64,000 bases of DNA from Micractinium sp. NFX-FRZ (GCA_029339195.1 JAPTJF010000190.1:43328-107327); one strand, 5' to 3'; shown: positions 44,818 to 56,718, counted from the stretch's first letter. The notes: generated from the letters alone by a model not told the origin. Translations and numbers: made by a program.

Positions 44818-47800
44818 TCAGAACAGGTCGTCTCGCTGTGCCGCGCCCGCTGCTGCGCCCCCCGCCGCTGCCTCCCTTGCCGGTACCGGCGCCCCCGCTG
44901 CCGCCGGCTCCATCCCTCGGATGCTGTACTGCAGCAGCCGGCAGTCCACCCCACCCACAGTAAGGGGGTACCGCCGCGAGGCCTTCATTCTCAGGCCCTT
45001 GGTGGCCTCTGGGTTGCCGCTGAGCAGGAAGCCGTTGGCGCCGGCACACTGCCGCTTGAGGAAGGCAGACAGGTCCCACCAGGTGGCCTCCAGCGCCGCC
45101 GTCTCCCGCTCCTGCTCCTGCCGCCCCCGCCGCTGCCGCGCCTGCGCCGCTGCCGCCGCCGCCTGCTGCTCCGGGGGCGCCTCCTCGTCCCACCAGTTGA
45201 GCCCTCCCTCCTCCTCCCGGCTGCCGCTGAACAGCCCGCCGCTGCCGCCGGTGATCTCCTCACCCTCGCCGCCGCGCCCGCCGCCCTGCAGCCGCTGCCC
45301 CCACGGGGGGTTGCTGACTACCAGAGCCGGCGGGCGAGGCAGCGCCCAGTCCTTGCACTCCCCGTGATGCAGCCGCACCATGCGGCCCATGCCCGATGCC
45401 TGCACATCACGCAGTGCTAGGCTGAGGGCACCCTGGTGCACGTCGTTGCCCCACACCTCCACGCCGGTCGGGGGCGTGTGCCGCCCCGCGCTCGCCTCCG
45501 CCACGACTTGCTCCCACGTGGCCTGCTCAAAGTCGGGCCACTGCAGGGGGCGGGCGGGCAGGCAATTGGCAGGGCATGCTGTGTGAGGAGCAGGCGGGCA
45601 GGCAGACATGAGCGGCTAGGGTTGGCGGCGACACGAGTGACAGAGCAGGGCACGGGTGAAGAGGCAACATCAGAGTGAGACGGCGACTTGGAGATGGCGA
45701 GGATTGTGCAGGGGATGTGCTGGACCAGGGAAAGGAAGCCACGGGTGGCCAGGATGCAGCCCCCCTTGCCAGCATGCCTCTCGTGCGCTGCCGGTACACC
45801 CCTGCCCCCGCTTGCCTGCGTGAAGGGCCACCAGCGGCGGAAGCTGCCGGGCGCCACGTCTGTGGCCATGAGGGCGGCCTCAATGAGGAAGGTGCCGCTG
45901 CCGCACATGGGGTCGGCTAGTACTGCAGGCAGGAAGGGGAGGGTGGGCAAGGTAGAAGAGCAGTCAGGCGGGTGGGCAGGAGCGTGCCGCCGCCGCACAT
46001 GGGGTCGGCCAGTACTGCAGGCAGGCAGGCAGGGGTGGGCAGAGGCTCTACCATCAGCCGGTGCGCCTGCGCCTAGTCTAGTCTAGTCGTTGCCGCTTTA
46101 CGCAAGCACCCTTTGTCGCGCCTGCAGGTGCCCCTCGTCCCACACTGCTACATGCCCGCCTCCCTCCCGCTGCCCCCCTTGGTGCGCGCGTGCCCAAGCC
46201 AGCCAGCTAGCCGGCCGCACCTGCGCCCTCCTGGCGGCACATCTCGTGCCAGCCCGTCATGTACAGAATGCCCGCTGCCGCAGCCTCGTTCAGCGACGCC
46301 CGGTGCATGGCCTGGCGGTAGCCGCGCCTGCAAGTTGACAAGCGGGGCGGCAAGGAGCGCCAGGCATGGGTGAGCGGGCACAACAGGTGGGGAAGGGGAG
46401 CCGTCGGCAAACAGGGAGCTTCCTGCAGCTCTGCGCCATGCCCCAGCCTCTTCCTGCCCAAAACTAGCCGGCCTGGCATGCCTGCCCAGCATGCCATGGA
46501 ACTCCCGTGTCCTCTGCTACCCACACACACGCAGTGTCCCGCCCGCCCTGCGCACCCTCCCCCATCACACAGGTTCAGCAACGCCTGCACACACACCCAA
46601 CAACGGGTGGGCACATACCGACGCCTCCCTGCCAATCCCCACTTGCGCCCACCTGTGCAGCGAGGCCCCGCTCATGTCTCTGTACAGCGTCAGCCTGTCG
46701 TGGTAGGCTGTGCAGAACAGGGGCACGTCCGCCACCCGCCCCGGCTCGGGCGGCAGCGGCTTGGAGCCGCGCGCGTCGCGGATTGCGTCGCAGATGGCGT
46801 CCTTGGCGCGCACGCTCAGCAGCTGCAGAATGGACAAGCAGGATGGCACACACAACAGGGCCGTCAAGCTTTGGCAGCTGCGGCAGGCACCCAGAGGCGC
46901 CTCCTCCCGCTCACATGTCAGTGCTGCTCTGTGTGCAGCCCACCGCTCCAACTCCCGTTGCCATCACTTGGGGGATCCCTCCCGCGCGCACGCACACACA
47001 AACACACACACACACACACACACATACACACAGGACAGAACACGTGCACTGCCTGAGCTAGGTGTGCCAGGTTCTTGCGTATTTCCTGACCACACACACA
47101 CACACCTGGGAGGAGGAGAGGTTGGAGCAGCTCCACACGCGGCTGTCCACGGAGAAGCTCTGCCCGGGGGCCAGCAGGCGCTGCCAGGCCGCGCTCTCTC
47201 GGAAGGCGGTGTACACCTGGGGCACACACCGGAGGGGGAGGGGTGAGGGCCAGGTGTGTGTGCGGGGGAGAGGACTAAGGGACGCCAGTGACAGCGCGCC
47301 CTCTTTGCAAGTGAGGAGGGCAGAGGAGGAGAATCAGTGACAGACATGGAACTGAGAAGGGACATGCAGCGGCCGCCTCCCTCGCCCTCTGCCCTCACTG
47401 CCAGCAGCCACCCTCCCACTCCCTCACCTCCTCCCCCGCCGGCCGCCGCGCATCCAGGTCTGTCTCGTGCAGCAGCTGCAGCACCCGGATGGCTGAGCGC
47501 AGCCAGAGGTTGGCCCGGTAGCCCACAGACAGCGGGCCAGTAAAGCTCACGCCCGCCTTGCCTACACCGCACGGCAGCAACGGGGTGGGGACGAAGGTGG
47601 GCATGGATGGGGGCAGCGGCATTATTGCGCAGCGGGCCATGCACCAGCTGGGCTGCTTGCCACATGCCTGCACTTGTGTAACAAGCAAGTAACATAGCAC
47701 ATGAACAGCAGCCAATACTCGGATGACAGGGCAGGGAGCAGCGGCAGCGCGCACCCGGGTGGACGTTTGCGGCGCCAATGGCGGCGGCCTCCAGCTCCGC

Positions 47801-48172
47801 TGCTACCACTGCCTCCAGCCCTGGGTGGCATGTGGCATAGAAGTGGTGGTGTCCCGGCTCCAGCCGCTCCCTGCGCTGCTGCTGCTGGGGGTCACGCACA
47901 TCTGAAATATCCCGCATCGCACGCACCACCTGCGGAGAGGGGCGCTGGTCGTGGCGGCGCGGCCGCCAGGGGCTGCCGCCGCCCCGCCCGCTCAGGTGAC
48001 GGGCGTGCCGTGCTAGCGTGCCGGAGAAGCCGGGCGCCGCAATACATTCTCCACCCGATCTCAGAGCAGCGGTTGTGGCCGCCACCGGCAGAGGGCGCTG
48101 CACTCCGAGTCGGAAGGCCATGCTGCCCGGCCACCGCGCAGCCCACCGGCAGCCAGTCAGTGCGCGCAGCAT
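44818..48172 (-). CDS. THUMP-type RNA methyltransferase, RlmL/UPF0020 family
   Basis: SAM-dependent guanine-N2 methyltransferase of the family that modifies 23S rRNA G2445 in bacteria. Exons in transcript order: 48172-47755, 47561-47428, 47216-47106, 46822-46653, 46327-46221, 45922-45816, 45540-44818; 589 residues. The first 60 residues ([20 protein letters not shown]...) are Arg-rich and acid-poor, so organellar import is likely and a plastid or mitochondrial rRNA is the probable target. Domains: THUMP-like [19 protein letters not shown] and [21 protein letters not shown] about 110-165; [22 protein letters not shown] motif [16 protein letters not shown] about 316; catalytic NPPWG about 426. 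A Gln/Ala/Gly-rich insertion follows NPPWG. A second Met 17 codons in is an alternative start. The intron after exon 6 starts with GCAAGC. Confidence 0.88.
45983..46030 (-). repeat. Intronic copy of methyltransferase exon 6 acceptor edge
   Basis: gtgccgccgccgcacatggg followed by gtcggccagtactgcaggca is nearly identical to 45890-45930, the exon start coding [10 protein letters not shown] with its acceptor. The copy keeps acceptor and frame and lies about 95 bp upstream in transcript sense. Confidence 0.9.
46989..47032. repeat. (CA)n dinucleotide microsatellite
   Basis: About 20 CA units in a methyltransferase intron; another short CA run at 47092-47105 abuts the exon 3 donor. Confidence 0.9.
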
Positions 48173-48427
48173 GTGCGGGAGAGATGGAAACCGCGGGCGC
48201 AGGTCGCGCCGCTAAGCTTTTACATGCATGCAGAGGTGGCACACGCTGGGCGCGTCGGGAGGCGGCCGCCGCCGCGGCACCATCACAGGGAAACGCTTAC
48301 ATGCATTGGCATTGTTTGTTAGAACCACTGCAATCTAGACAGCAAACCTGAACGCAACAAGGCAGGGAAATTGGCCCACTTTGAGCACGCTTCTATCGCC
48401 CTCTTTCAATGCCGAAGCATCAGCAGC

Positions 48428-51227
48428 TCAGGCCACCGCCACCGCCACCGCTGCCTCTGCCGCCACGTCGGCCGCCGTCCCCACGGCGGCAGCACCCACG
48501 GCCTGGCGGTCGCTGCACCTCCTGTCCCCACCAAACTCCAGGGCTGCCACTGGGAACTCCCAGGCCTCCAGCAACGTCTTCTTCATCCACCCCCGCTCGC
48601 TGGGGGACAGGCTCAGCTCAAACAGGCGGACTGCAGGAAGGGGGGAGGAGGTGGGGGAAGAGTCGATGCGGCATGTCAGTTGGTTGGGGTGGGTGCATAG
48701 ATCCCTGAGGTGCGTGGGTGCACGGCTCAGCAAACCCATGGGGGAGCAGGTGCTGGACTTGAGGTAGCAGCATGTGCCAGGGACTCTACCCCATGATGCA
48801 TAAGCCACCCGAGTGACAGCCTTGCAAGAGCCTCACAACACCGTCAGGAGCGACGGCCACTACGGACCACCGCCTTTCACATTCTCACCACCCTAAGAGG
48901 CCGGCACAAACCAAGCACCGCCTCAGACAACAACAGTCGGTCCGACCTAGAGCAGATCGACTACGTTTGGAGGCTGCCGCCCAACAGCGGACCAACGCCC
49001 CCACCCCACACCCCACTGCCTTCCCGCTCCACGCACCGGTGGCAAATGCGCAGATGGACTCATCCAGGTATGGCTTGAAGCCCTCCTTGGTAGGGCCCTC
49101 CAGAGAGGCAAAGCTGCTGGGGCGAGCGGTAATCTACGGCACAGCGTGTGGAAGAGTCGGGGAGGCACGGGGAAGCAGGGTTTGTGAATGTGCCACAGTG
49201 GTACAGGGCAGGGCTCCTGCCTGCTGCTGCATGCTTCAAAAGCGCCGAGAACAAGTGGCACCTCTGTCATCACACACTGCCACATCCTGCCCGCCCCCCC
49301 GGCCAGCGTGGCGCTTGCCTGCACGTCCACTGCCCGGCGTGCCAGCGGCTGGGTGGCGGTCAGCAGCAGCGTGGCCTGGCAGGGGTCGGCCTGGGCGGTG
49401 AATACAGAGTCGTAGGCATGCAGGTCCCAGCTGCAGCACACAGGAGGGAGGGGAGGGAGGGTCATCTTGCTCTGTTTGTGGCGACAGTAGGCTCCCTTCT
49501 AAGTCTCGTGCCCGGCACGGCATGCTGAGCCTGGGTGGCTGGGGTGCCAGATGTCCTCAGGGAATTGCTCACGCAGCTCCCCAAGCCCCCATACGCATTA
49601 AGTACACCCCACCACCCCTCCCGCTGCCTCACCTGTAACTGGGGGTCCTCACTCCCAGCAGCCAGGCGTCGGGCAGCCAGCCCTCTGGCACAAACGGCGA
49701 CGGGGCCTGCCCGCCCGCCAGCGCAAACGCGGCCTGCACGCTGCTGCGCCCCCTGCCCTCGCTCCCGGTGTCACCACTGCTGCTGCCCACGCTGCCAGGG
49801 TTGCCGCTGCTGCTGCCGCTGCTGCTGGCGTTCACACCCTGCGCCCAGTACCAGCCCAGGGGGAAGCTGTGCCCCCAGTTCTTCTCCCAATGGGCCAGCG
49901 CGTGCCCGTGCACGCGTGAGCGGTTGCCTTGGATGAGGGTGAAGCGCATGGGGGTGGCCAGGGAGTGCACAAACCAGTGGAGTCCGGTGAGGGTGGTGGG
50001 GATGCGGGCAGCGCTGCCTGCGGGGCACCGGGGGTGGGGCAGGAGGAAGGGCAGGGAGGTGCCATTCTGTTCTGTTTTGGCCTAGTGGCGCACATGGGCA
50101 GGCAGCGTGGGGAGGCGGGCGACAATAAGGAAGTGCAACGAGTATCCTGCCCCTACCGCCCGCAGCAGAGATGGTCAGCCACACAGCAGCCCAACAAGGC
50201 CCTCACAGCAATGAGCAGTCCCACCCACCTTCTGGGCCCGCGCCGGAGCGGTCCCACAGCAGCGGCGGCCCCACGCACTCGGCCTCCAAGTGTGCCCCCT
50301 CGCCTCCTGCTGCCTCCCCGTCTCCCTCCCCTTGCTTGAAGCGCGCGCTGAGGTGGCAGCTGTCCCCATCCATCTTGAGCAGCAAGCTGCCGTCGGCAGC
50401 GGCGATGGTGAGGGTGGGCGGTGAGGTAAAGTCGGGGTTGGATGCCACCGGGACGCCACCTGGGCCGGTGATGCTCAGCGCCATGTCACTGTGAGTGTAC
50501 TCTGCCGGGGCCAGCTCAGATGGGCTGCAGGCGGGCCAGTGAAGAGGAGGCAGGCCCGAGGGCACATGAGCTGGCGGGAGGCTGGGCGGCTAGCTAGCCT
50601 ATAGGCAATGCAGGGGGGCAGAAGGCGAGCAGGCACCCTCACTGGCAGAGCTCTGCATGAGCACACAAGGGCACACAATGGCGAGCCGCTGGCACCGCCG
50701 CTTCCCCAAGCGCGCTGAACAACAGACACTGCATACTTGATAAGCAAATCATCACCTGGAGCTCTGGACTGTAAGGCTCATCAGGGTGCTGGTCCAGTCG
50801 GACGGGGCGTTTGGCTGGCTGCCCACAATGAGTGACAGTGAAGCCGGAAGATCGCAGTGCCTGCCTTGCTCAGTTGAAGACGAGCCCTTGCGGTCGGGAG
50901 TCAACCGGATGTACCAGCCTTCAGGGGAGGGAAGCAATGGTTTGGCGGTGGGCAAAGCGATGCGGCACACACCAGACATTGGCGCCCATGGTGTCGGAGG
51001 CGCCAGAGAGGCGGCGGCGGCAGCTGACGTGGCGGCAGCGGCGGCGCAGCTGCCCTCCAAGGTTCGCAGTTCCGCTGCGAGCGGTGGCTGCCAACTGCCC
51101 TTCGTTTTTCACCTTCAAACCAGCTGGGCACGCCAGCCGCAGGGGGGTGGGGGTCAAACTGAGAGGCGCTCGCCCATGGTAGGCAGCAGACGAGCAGCGC
51201 TGCTGCCAGCAGCTGTTGGGGACGCAT
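48428..51227 (-). CDS. Tocopherol-cyclase-domain-like protein with N-terminal signal peptide
   Basis: Exons in transcript order: 51227-51113, 50918-50756, 50524-50229, 50017-49633, 49430-49319, 49133-49037, 48630-48428; 456 residues. The best match is the tocopherol cyclase (VTE1) fold: WFEGWYIRL at the first exon junction, then HWEKNWGHSFPLGWYWAQG (about residues 220-240). The latter resembles the EKNWG...FPxxWxWxQ signature of plant cyclases. These enzymes close the chromanol ring of tocopherol in plastids. Here, however, the start MRPQQLLAAALLVCCLPWASAS is a classic secretory signal with cleavage after about residue 21, not a plastid transit peptide. The protein may therefore be a secretory or lumenal member of the family with another substrate. 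The last 30 residues are Ala/Val-rich and could be read as a hydrophobic tail. The intron after 49319 starts with GCAAGC. Confidence 0.68.
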
Positions 51228-51385
51228 GCTTGTGAGTGAGCGGAGAGGATATGTTCACAGTGTGAACCCATGTGGGGGCTCCCCATGGGACTCTCACTGG
51301 GCTCGGCACACTCATGCTGATGTTGCTGCCAGGACATGCTTCCCCACCGCTTCTCTTCTCAACATTATCAACAGAAGGGGCATTG
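51228..51385. promoter_or_regulatory. Compact divergent promoter, tocopherol-cyclase-like and membrane protein 1
   Basis: Only 158 bp lie between opposed start codons, the shortest intergenic gap in the window. Transcription start sites must overlap or lie very close. A joint regulation is inferred only from the arrangement. Confidence 0.5.
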
Positions 51386-53343
51386 ATGACCATGCGCCTT
51401 GTTGAGGCAAGAGCTGCGCTCTCCAGGGCTGCGTGGGTGGCGGCGCAGGCCGCAGCAACTGCTGTGGGAGCCTTGGACGGCCTGCTGCCCAGCCTGCACA
51501 ACCCCAGCACCCAGGTCGCTTACCAGCTCGACAGGCAAGGCTGCTGTACTGTCCTCAGCTTGAGGTGACGCCCTTTTACCCCACCTTGTGTCGCCTGTGT
51601 GTCCTGGCGCCTGGACAGATATCTGCTGCGACTCAGAGGTTTTCGTGGCAACACAAGGCGTCCGACCCATTGCTCTACCACCATGCTCCCTGCTTCGCCC
51701 CTTCGCCCACCCAAGCTCGCTACCGCCGCTGCCGCCGCCGCCGCCCGCAGGCAGGCCTTTCTTGCACGGCAGGACGTGCAGGCCAGCGTCATCATTGGCC
51801 TGCTCTCCTTTGCTTGGACCCTGCGCCTCTTTCAGCTGGCCAGCAGCCAAGAACCAGCTGTGTTTGTGCAAGAAGCCACTGTAGCTGTGAGCGCGACCCT
51901 GCTTTACGCGGTGCCGGCGCTGCTGGAGAGGCTGCTGGGCAGGCAGGCATACATCACGTGAGCAGGGGGAGGCTGCGCAATGGCCCTGCTTGCCCAGGAT
52001 GTGAAGGAAGGGAGTGAGCAGGGGAGGACGGGCAGGCCGCATTGAGCGGGCACACATATGCAGCTCGCCTGCCACCTGGCTGGCGCCGCCCCCCACCCCC
52101 TTGCTTTGCCTGCCGCCAGCTGCCCCACCCCCCGCTCGCCTTCTGCCGGACCACCACATGGTACCTCCGAGGAGAGTCTCCCTGGCTCCCTGTGGAGACT
52201 CTCCCTGTCCCTAATCCCCCGCCCCGCTTGCAGGCGGCACTGTGATCCTCCACACACTGACCCCTCCCCTGCCCCCGTCTTCCCTTGCCCCCCACAGGCG
52301 GCGCCGCAGCGTCATGCTGCTGGGGCGCCTCCTGCTGCTGGGTCCCATTGCAATGGGGCAGCACCTGCTGCCAAAGGCCCACCTCGCAGAAGACTTGGTG
52401 CACACAATTGGCCAGCTGCTGTTCACAGCACGCACCGTGGTACTGCTGGCGGTACCGCTCGTCTTCCAGCTGCCCCCAGGCAGCACGCTGGTGCTGCAGG
52501 CGGTGGCGGTGGGCGTGGCCATGTGGCGCCTGCCCTTCGCCTGCAGCTGCCCCTTCCTGCAGCTGCCCTCCTCACAGGCCAGCCTGCACATGTGCGCGGT
52601 GGGGTGGGCCGATGCAGCGGTAGTGAGCAGTGGGGTGGCGTGTTGCTGCTGTGCCTGGGCACAGCAGGCTCCAGGTCATGCAGCTTCCATGCTCCTCCTC
52701 GGCACCACTGTCACCGCGTGCATCCGCTGAAGCTCTTAGCCCATAGCCTTCTCTCACGCCCTCTGATGCCCCACACCCAGCTGGGCGACTGCCCCCTCCC
52801 GCATGCCGCTGCCCACCATTGCCCTCAAAAGCCCCCTCCCCCGCTGTTGTGCCCCTCGCTGCAGGCTGGCCACCTGGCTGGGCCACTGCCCCTCACCTAT
52901 GCCGCTCCCGACCATGGACTTGCCTCCCGACTCCCTGGACACCTGTGTTCTACTCTCAGCCTGGCTCCAGGCAAGGTGCAGCTCTGCTGTCCGCCCGCCG
53001 CCCCTGCCAACGACCTGCTGGCCAGTCATCTCCCTGCCTCTGCGCTTGTACGCCCGCTAGCCAAAGCCTGCTGACCTCGCCAGGTCACCTGCCAATGCGC
53101 GCTGCATCTTGGGCTGCCCCCCTGCAGGCCTGCTGGTTCTTCATCTTCCCTTGCGCCCTGGTGGCGCTCTGGGAGGTGGGAGCCCGGCGGGAGTTTGTGC
53201 TGGCACTACCGCCCCGCACCCTGCCTGCCTCCGAGCGTGCCTGGTGGGCGGCGCTCCAGCTCCCCTGCCTCCCGCTGGTGCTCGTGTTCATGCCGGCACT
53301 ATCCCTCACTGTGTGGCGCCTGATGCTGATGGCCCTCGCCTGA
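51386..53343 (+). CDS. Multi-pass membrane protein 1 of a tandem pair, function unknown
   Basis: I do not recognise the family. Exons: 51386-51534, 51751-51957, 52298-52591, 52865-52970, 53128-53343; 323 residues. After a short amphipathic start (LVEARAALSRAAWVAAQAAA) comes the marker HNPSTQVAY. Hydrophobic segments are visible at about 63-83 (ASVIIGLLSFAWTLRLF), 95-112, 122-138, 160-195 (TVVLLAVPLVFQLPPG then LVLQAVAVGVAMW), 252-268 (WFFIFPCALVALWEV) and 295-320 (LPLVLVFMPALSLTVWRLML). So there are about six membrane passes. A Cys-bearing loop (FACSCPFLQLPSSQ) lies between passes. Introns 1 and 4 begin with GCAAGG. The next gene is a paralogue with the same exon lengths. An ATG two codons downstream (51392) is an alternative start. 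Confidence 0.75.
52779..52826 (+). repeat. Intronic copy of membrane protein 1 exon 4 acceptor edge
   Basis: agctgggcgactgccccctc followed by ccgcatgccgctgcccacc matches the true exon at 52874-52915 (ggctgggccactgcccctca cctatgccgctcccgacc). It lies about 95 bp upstream, with a CAG kept just before it. Confidence 0.85.
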
Positions 53344-54235
53344 CCTCCACCTGCTGCTTCTGATCAGCATTTCATGAGGGGCTGGGTGGCACAGGTCTGG
53401 TGGCAACCGCTGTCACACATGCACGGCGCAGCCAGTGCGTTACATCCCTTTCTTGCAACTCTGTGCACACGTGGCTGCATGCCGACAGCCAAAACAAGCA
53501 GCGATGGTGGCGTGCCCGCACTTTTGCAACTGAACCCCAACCATGCAAGCGTACAGCGAAGTCGGCACGTGTTTCCTGCAAACGGACGTGAAGCTTTGCT
53601 TCTCAATTCCAGCAACCTGAAATGCTCTCTTGCATCTGCTTTGCCAGCGCCACCGTCTGTCCGTGTTTTTCATTCATTTGGGTAGCATGCATGGCACAGT
53701 GTCAAGGATGCCACCAATGAATCGGGAGAGTACAGGCAGCAACAACGACGCAACACATGTGCACGTGCCGAGGAAGGCAACATGTGAGGAAGTGGTAGCC
53801 AAGGATGCCGGCTGCCGCCAACCAGTGGGATCGCCGCAGCTGCAGGTAGGGGCAGGTTCTACAGGCACAGCACCGCTGCTTGGTACCGCGCCCCTGTCCA
53901 GCCTGAGCCTAAGGGTGAGCCCGACCGAGCCTGAACGCCAGACCCCGAGTGGTCCTCTGAAGGTAGCAGCAGCGCAGCTGCGAGGCTGCGGCGGGCGGCT
54001 GCAACGTTGTTAACATGTAATGTCCAGCAGGCATGCCCCGGCCTCTCCAAGGTCGTGCAACAGCCCCAGGGCAGTGAGCACAGGTGTCTCAAGCCAGCTG
54101 GGCACACCGCCTGTTCTTTTCGAAAAGAGGTAAAAATAAGAGACCCTGATGATGCAGGCGTGACGTGACACCAAATCCCTGATTCTCCTCCACACACCAG
54201 ACGCCTCAGTGTGCAAAAAGACAGCTGGCTGCTAC
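53344..54235. other. Intergenic region between the tandem membrane-protein genes
   Basis: 892 bp. The first part is the 3' flank of gene 1. An open stretch at 53687-54013 begins with ATG (MHGTVSRMPPMNRESTG...) but shows no recognisable domain and no clear splice link to the next gene, so I leave it unannotated as coding. Confidence 0.4.
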
Positions 54236-56230
54236 ATGCTACTCGCCAAGGCAAGAGCGGCCCTCCTGCGGGCGGCCCGGGTGGGGGTGCAGGCTACAAG
54301 GGCTGGTGAGGAAGCCTTGGAGGGCCTGCTGCCCAAGCTGCACAACCCCTGCACACAGGCGGCCTACCACAGAACCAGGCAAGGCTGCCCTGGTGCCCCC
54401 AAGCACATGATGATGCACGCTTTACGTTGCTGCCTGTTGAACCCACCGCTGCTTTCCTATCCCAAGGTTTGGCCGCATCACGCTGCCGCATCGTGCGTTA
54501 GCAGCAACGAAGCTCCCAGGGCGTCTCGGAAGGCACGGGGGCCCAGCCAGGGACCCGAGGGAAGCTGGCGGCACACTTGCGACTGCCGCCCGCTTTTGCC
54601 GCTCCTGCCTGCCTGCAGGCAGGCCTCGCTGGCATGGCAAGACGTGCGGGCCAGTGCCTTCACCCTCTTCCTCTTTTGCGCCCAGACGCTGAGCCTCTCC
54701 CTGGCTGCCAGCCAGACGCCTGCACCATGTGGCGGGGAGGTGCTGTGGGCAGCGGCGGGAGCGGCCGTGCTGCACGCGGTGCCAGCGCTGCTTGAGAGGC
54801 TGGTGGGCATGCAGACGTACATCAGGTGAAGGCAGAGAAGCTTTTGTGGCAGTAAAGAAAACCGGATACGTTACCGCCCGCAGACGAGGGGTGCCATACC
54901 GTCTCGCAAAAAGTGCGCCATGTGAATTCGGTGCCGCCCCCTGCTCTAGCCTGCCCATGCCGCCCACACGGTGCCTCTTCCCCTCCCCTCACGGTGCCTC
55001 TCCCCCTTCCCCCCAACCCACCCACCCCAACTTACCCCACCCCCCCCACCCCGTCCGCACAGGTGCCGCCGCGCCATCCTGCTCCTGACCCGCCTCATGC
55101 TGCTGGCGCCCCTTGCCACCAGGCAGTTCCCTCTGCCAGCGGCCCACCTGTCGGAGGGACTGATGCACACCCTGCTCCATCTCCTATCTGCGGCACGTGC
55201 CCAGTTGCTGCTGGCGGTACCGCTCCTGTTCCAGCTGCCCCCAGGCAGCACGCTGGTACTGCAGGCGGTGGTGGTGAGCGTGGCCATGTGGCGCCTGCCC
55301 TTCGCCTGCAGCTCCCCCTTCCTGCAGCTGCCCTCCTCGCAGGCCAGACTGCACACGTGAGCGGGGCGGGGATGGGGCGTGCACTGAGCCGTGCACTGGT
55401 TCTGGCGCGCACAGCCGCTGGGCTGGCGGTCGTGCACTGGATGTGGCGTGCACAGCCGCTGGGCTGGTGGGGCGTGCACTGCCACTGGCGATGGCATGCC
55501 CAGCTCAGGCTGCTGCTGCTATGTGGCTGCGTGGTGCCACTGCAGGCCGTCGGCAACCAGTGGGGGGGGACCTGTCAAGTCGGACATGTGCATGACTCAG
55601 GCGTGCCCTAAGAGCCCTCCTCTACTGCTCTCCCCCCACCCCCCCGGCTGCATGTCTGCAGGCTGGCCAGCTGGCTGGGCCACTGCCCCTCCCCCATGCC
55701 GCTTCCCATCGTTGACCTGCCACCCGAGTCTCCGCACGCATGCATCCTGCTCTCCGCCTGGCTGCAGGCAAGCCTGCTTTGGCCGCTGCTGGCATGTTGT
55801 GGGAGCCAGCCAGCTGCTAGCGGATACAGCCCTCCGCTCGCTGTGTTAAGCGTGTGGCTGAATGACTGCCCGAGTGACTGCCAGAATGGCTGTCACATCC
55901 GTTACGTCAAATGGATGAACGGGCCCACCTGGAAGTGGCCCACCCCGGGGGGGTGCGCTGCACCTTGGGCCTTGTTAAAGGGAGCTCCCCCCACCACACG
56001 AACCGGCGCAGGTCTGCTGGTTCTTCCTCCTGCCCTGCACGCTGGTGGCGCTCTGGGAGGTGCGGGCCAGAAGGCAGTTCGTGCTGGCGCTGCCCGCGGG
56101 CGCCCTGCCCGCCGCCGAGCGCGCCTGGTGGGCGGCCCTCTCGCTGCCCTGCCTCCCCCAGCTGCTGCTCCTGCTCTTCCCGGCCCTCTCCCTGGCCGTG
56201 TGGCGCATCATGATCCTGGCGATTGAGTGA
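54236..56230 (+). CDS. Multi-pass membrane protein 2 of a tandem pair, function unknown
   Basis: Paralogue of the gene at 51386, same strand, about 0.9 kb downstream. Exons: 54236-54378, 54619-54825, 55063-55356, 55662-55767, 56012-56230; 322 residues. Exons 2, 3 and 4 have exactly the same lengths as in gene 1 (207, 294, 106). Shared phrases include LLPKLHNPCTQAAY, VPALLERLVG, QLPPGSTLVLQAV, MWRLPFACSSPFLQLPSSQA, LGHCPSPMPLP and ERAWWAAL. About six hydrophobic segments are in the same places. The N-terminal region and exon 5 differ most. Introns 1 and 4 start with GCAAG, as in gene 1. The duplication therefore came after the intron set was fixed. Function is not predictable; both may be lineage-specific. 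Confidence 0.77.
55391..55488 (+). repeat. 41-bp tandem repeat in an intron of membrane protein 2
   Basis: gtgcactggttctggcgcgc followed by acagccgctgggctgg occurs at 55391 and again, with few changes, at 55432. A third partial unit (cgtgcactgcc) starts at 55473. Confidence 0.85.
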
Positions 56231-56522
56231 GAGGGTGCAGTGTAGGGGCCGGCTGGCACAGCTGAGCCGCTCAGTCTCGAGTCGGAGCGGGCCGCACTGT
56301 CCACTCTCCAGTGTCCCCCACCCTAGCCAGGCTGGGCGCCGGCAGCGGCAATGGCGTGCACACGTCGCAGTGTGTGCTCCCCACGGTGCCTGCTTTCCAA
56401 ATGCCTGCCTTGACTCCCCTCCAGCCTGCGTGCCCCCTACTAAATGGATGCATGCTTGCAAAGCGGAGCCACATCTACTCCACCCACCCTCTGCAACATG
56501 CACCCCGTCGCTTGCTATGCTC

Positions 56523-56527
56523 TTACA
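56523..56527 (-). terminator. TGTAA candidate for the GT61-like gene (reads TTACA on plus)
   Basis: Minus-strand TGTAA about 330 bp beyond the stop of the minus-strand gene at 56857, in an AT-richer stretch. Motif and position only. Confidence 0.4.
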
Positions 56528-56713
56528 AATCTGTTTGCTCTCTCTCTATGTTGTGCCAGAAAATGCCTCAGGAACCTTTCATACTGTACCTTGTACTTTC
56601 AGCTTTGCGTGTCACCATGATTGCTTAACAGTTGCTAAGCAACGAACAGTGTATGATAGCAACGACAACATGCATGCATTTAGGAATGCAGAGAGGCGGT
56701 GACTCAGGACAGG

Positions 56714-56718
56714 TGTAA
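56714..56718 (+). terminator. TGTAA candidate downstream of membrane protein 2
   Basis: TGTAA about 480 bp after the stop at 56230, rather far away. Low certainty. Confidence 0.25.

Noticed and set aside
53687..54013. Possible small gene between the tandem membrane proteins
   Set aside because: ATG-started open frame of about 108 codons without domain, signal or splice sites; likely chance in this GC-rich sequence.
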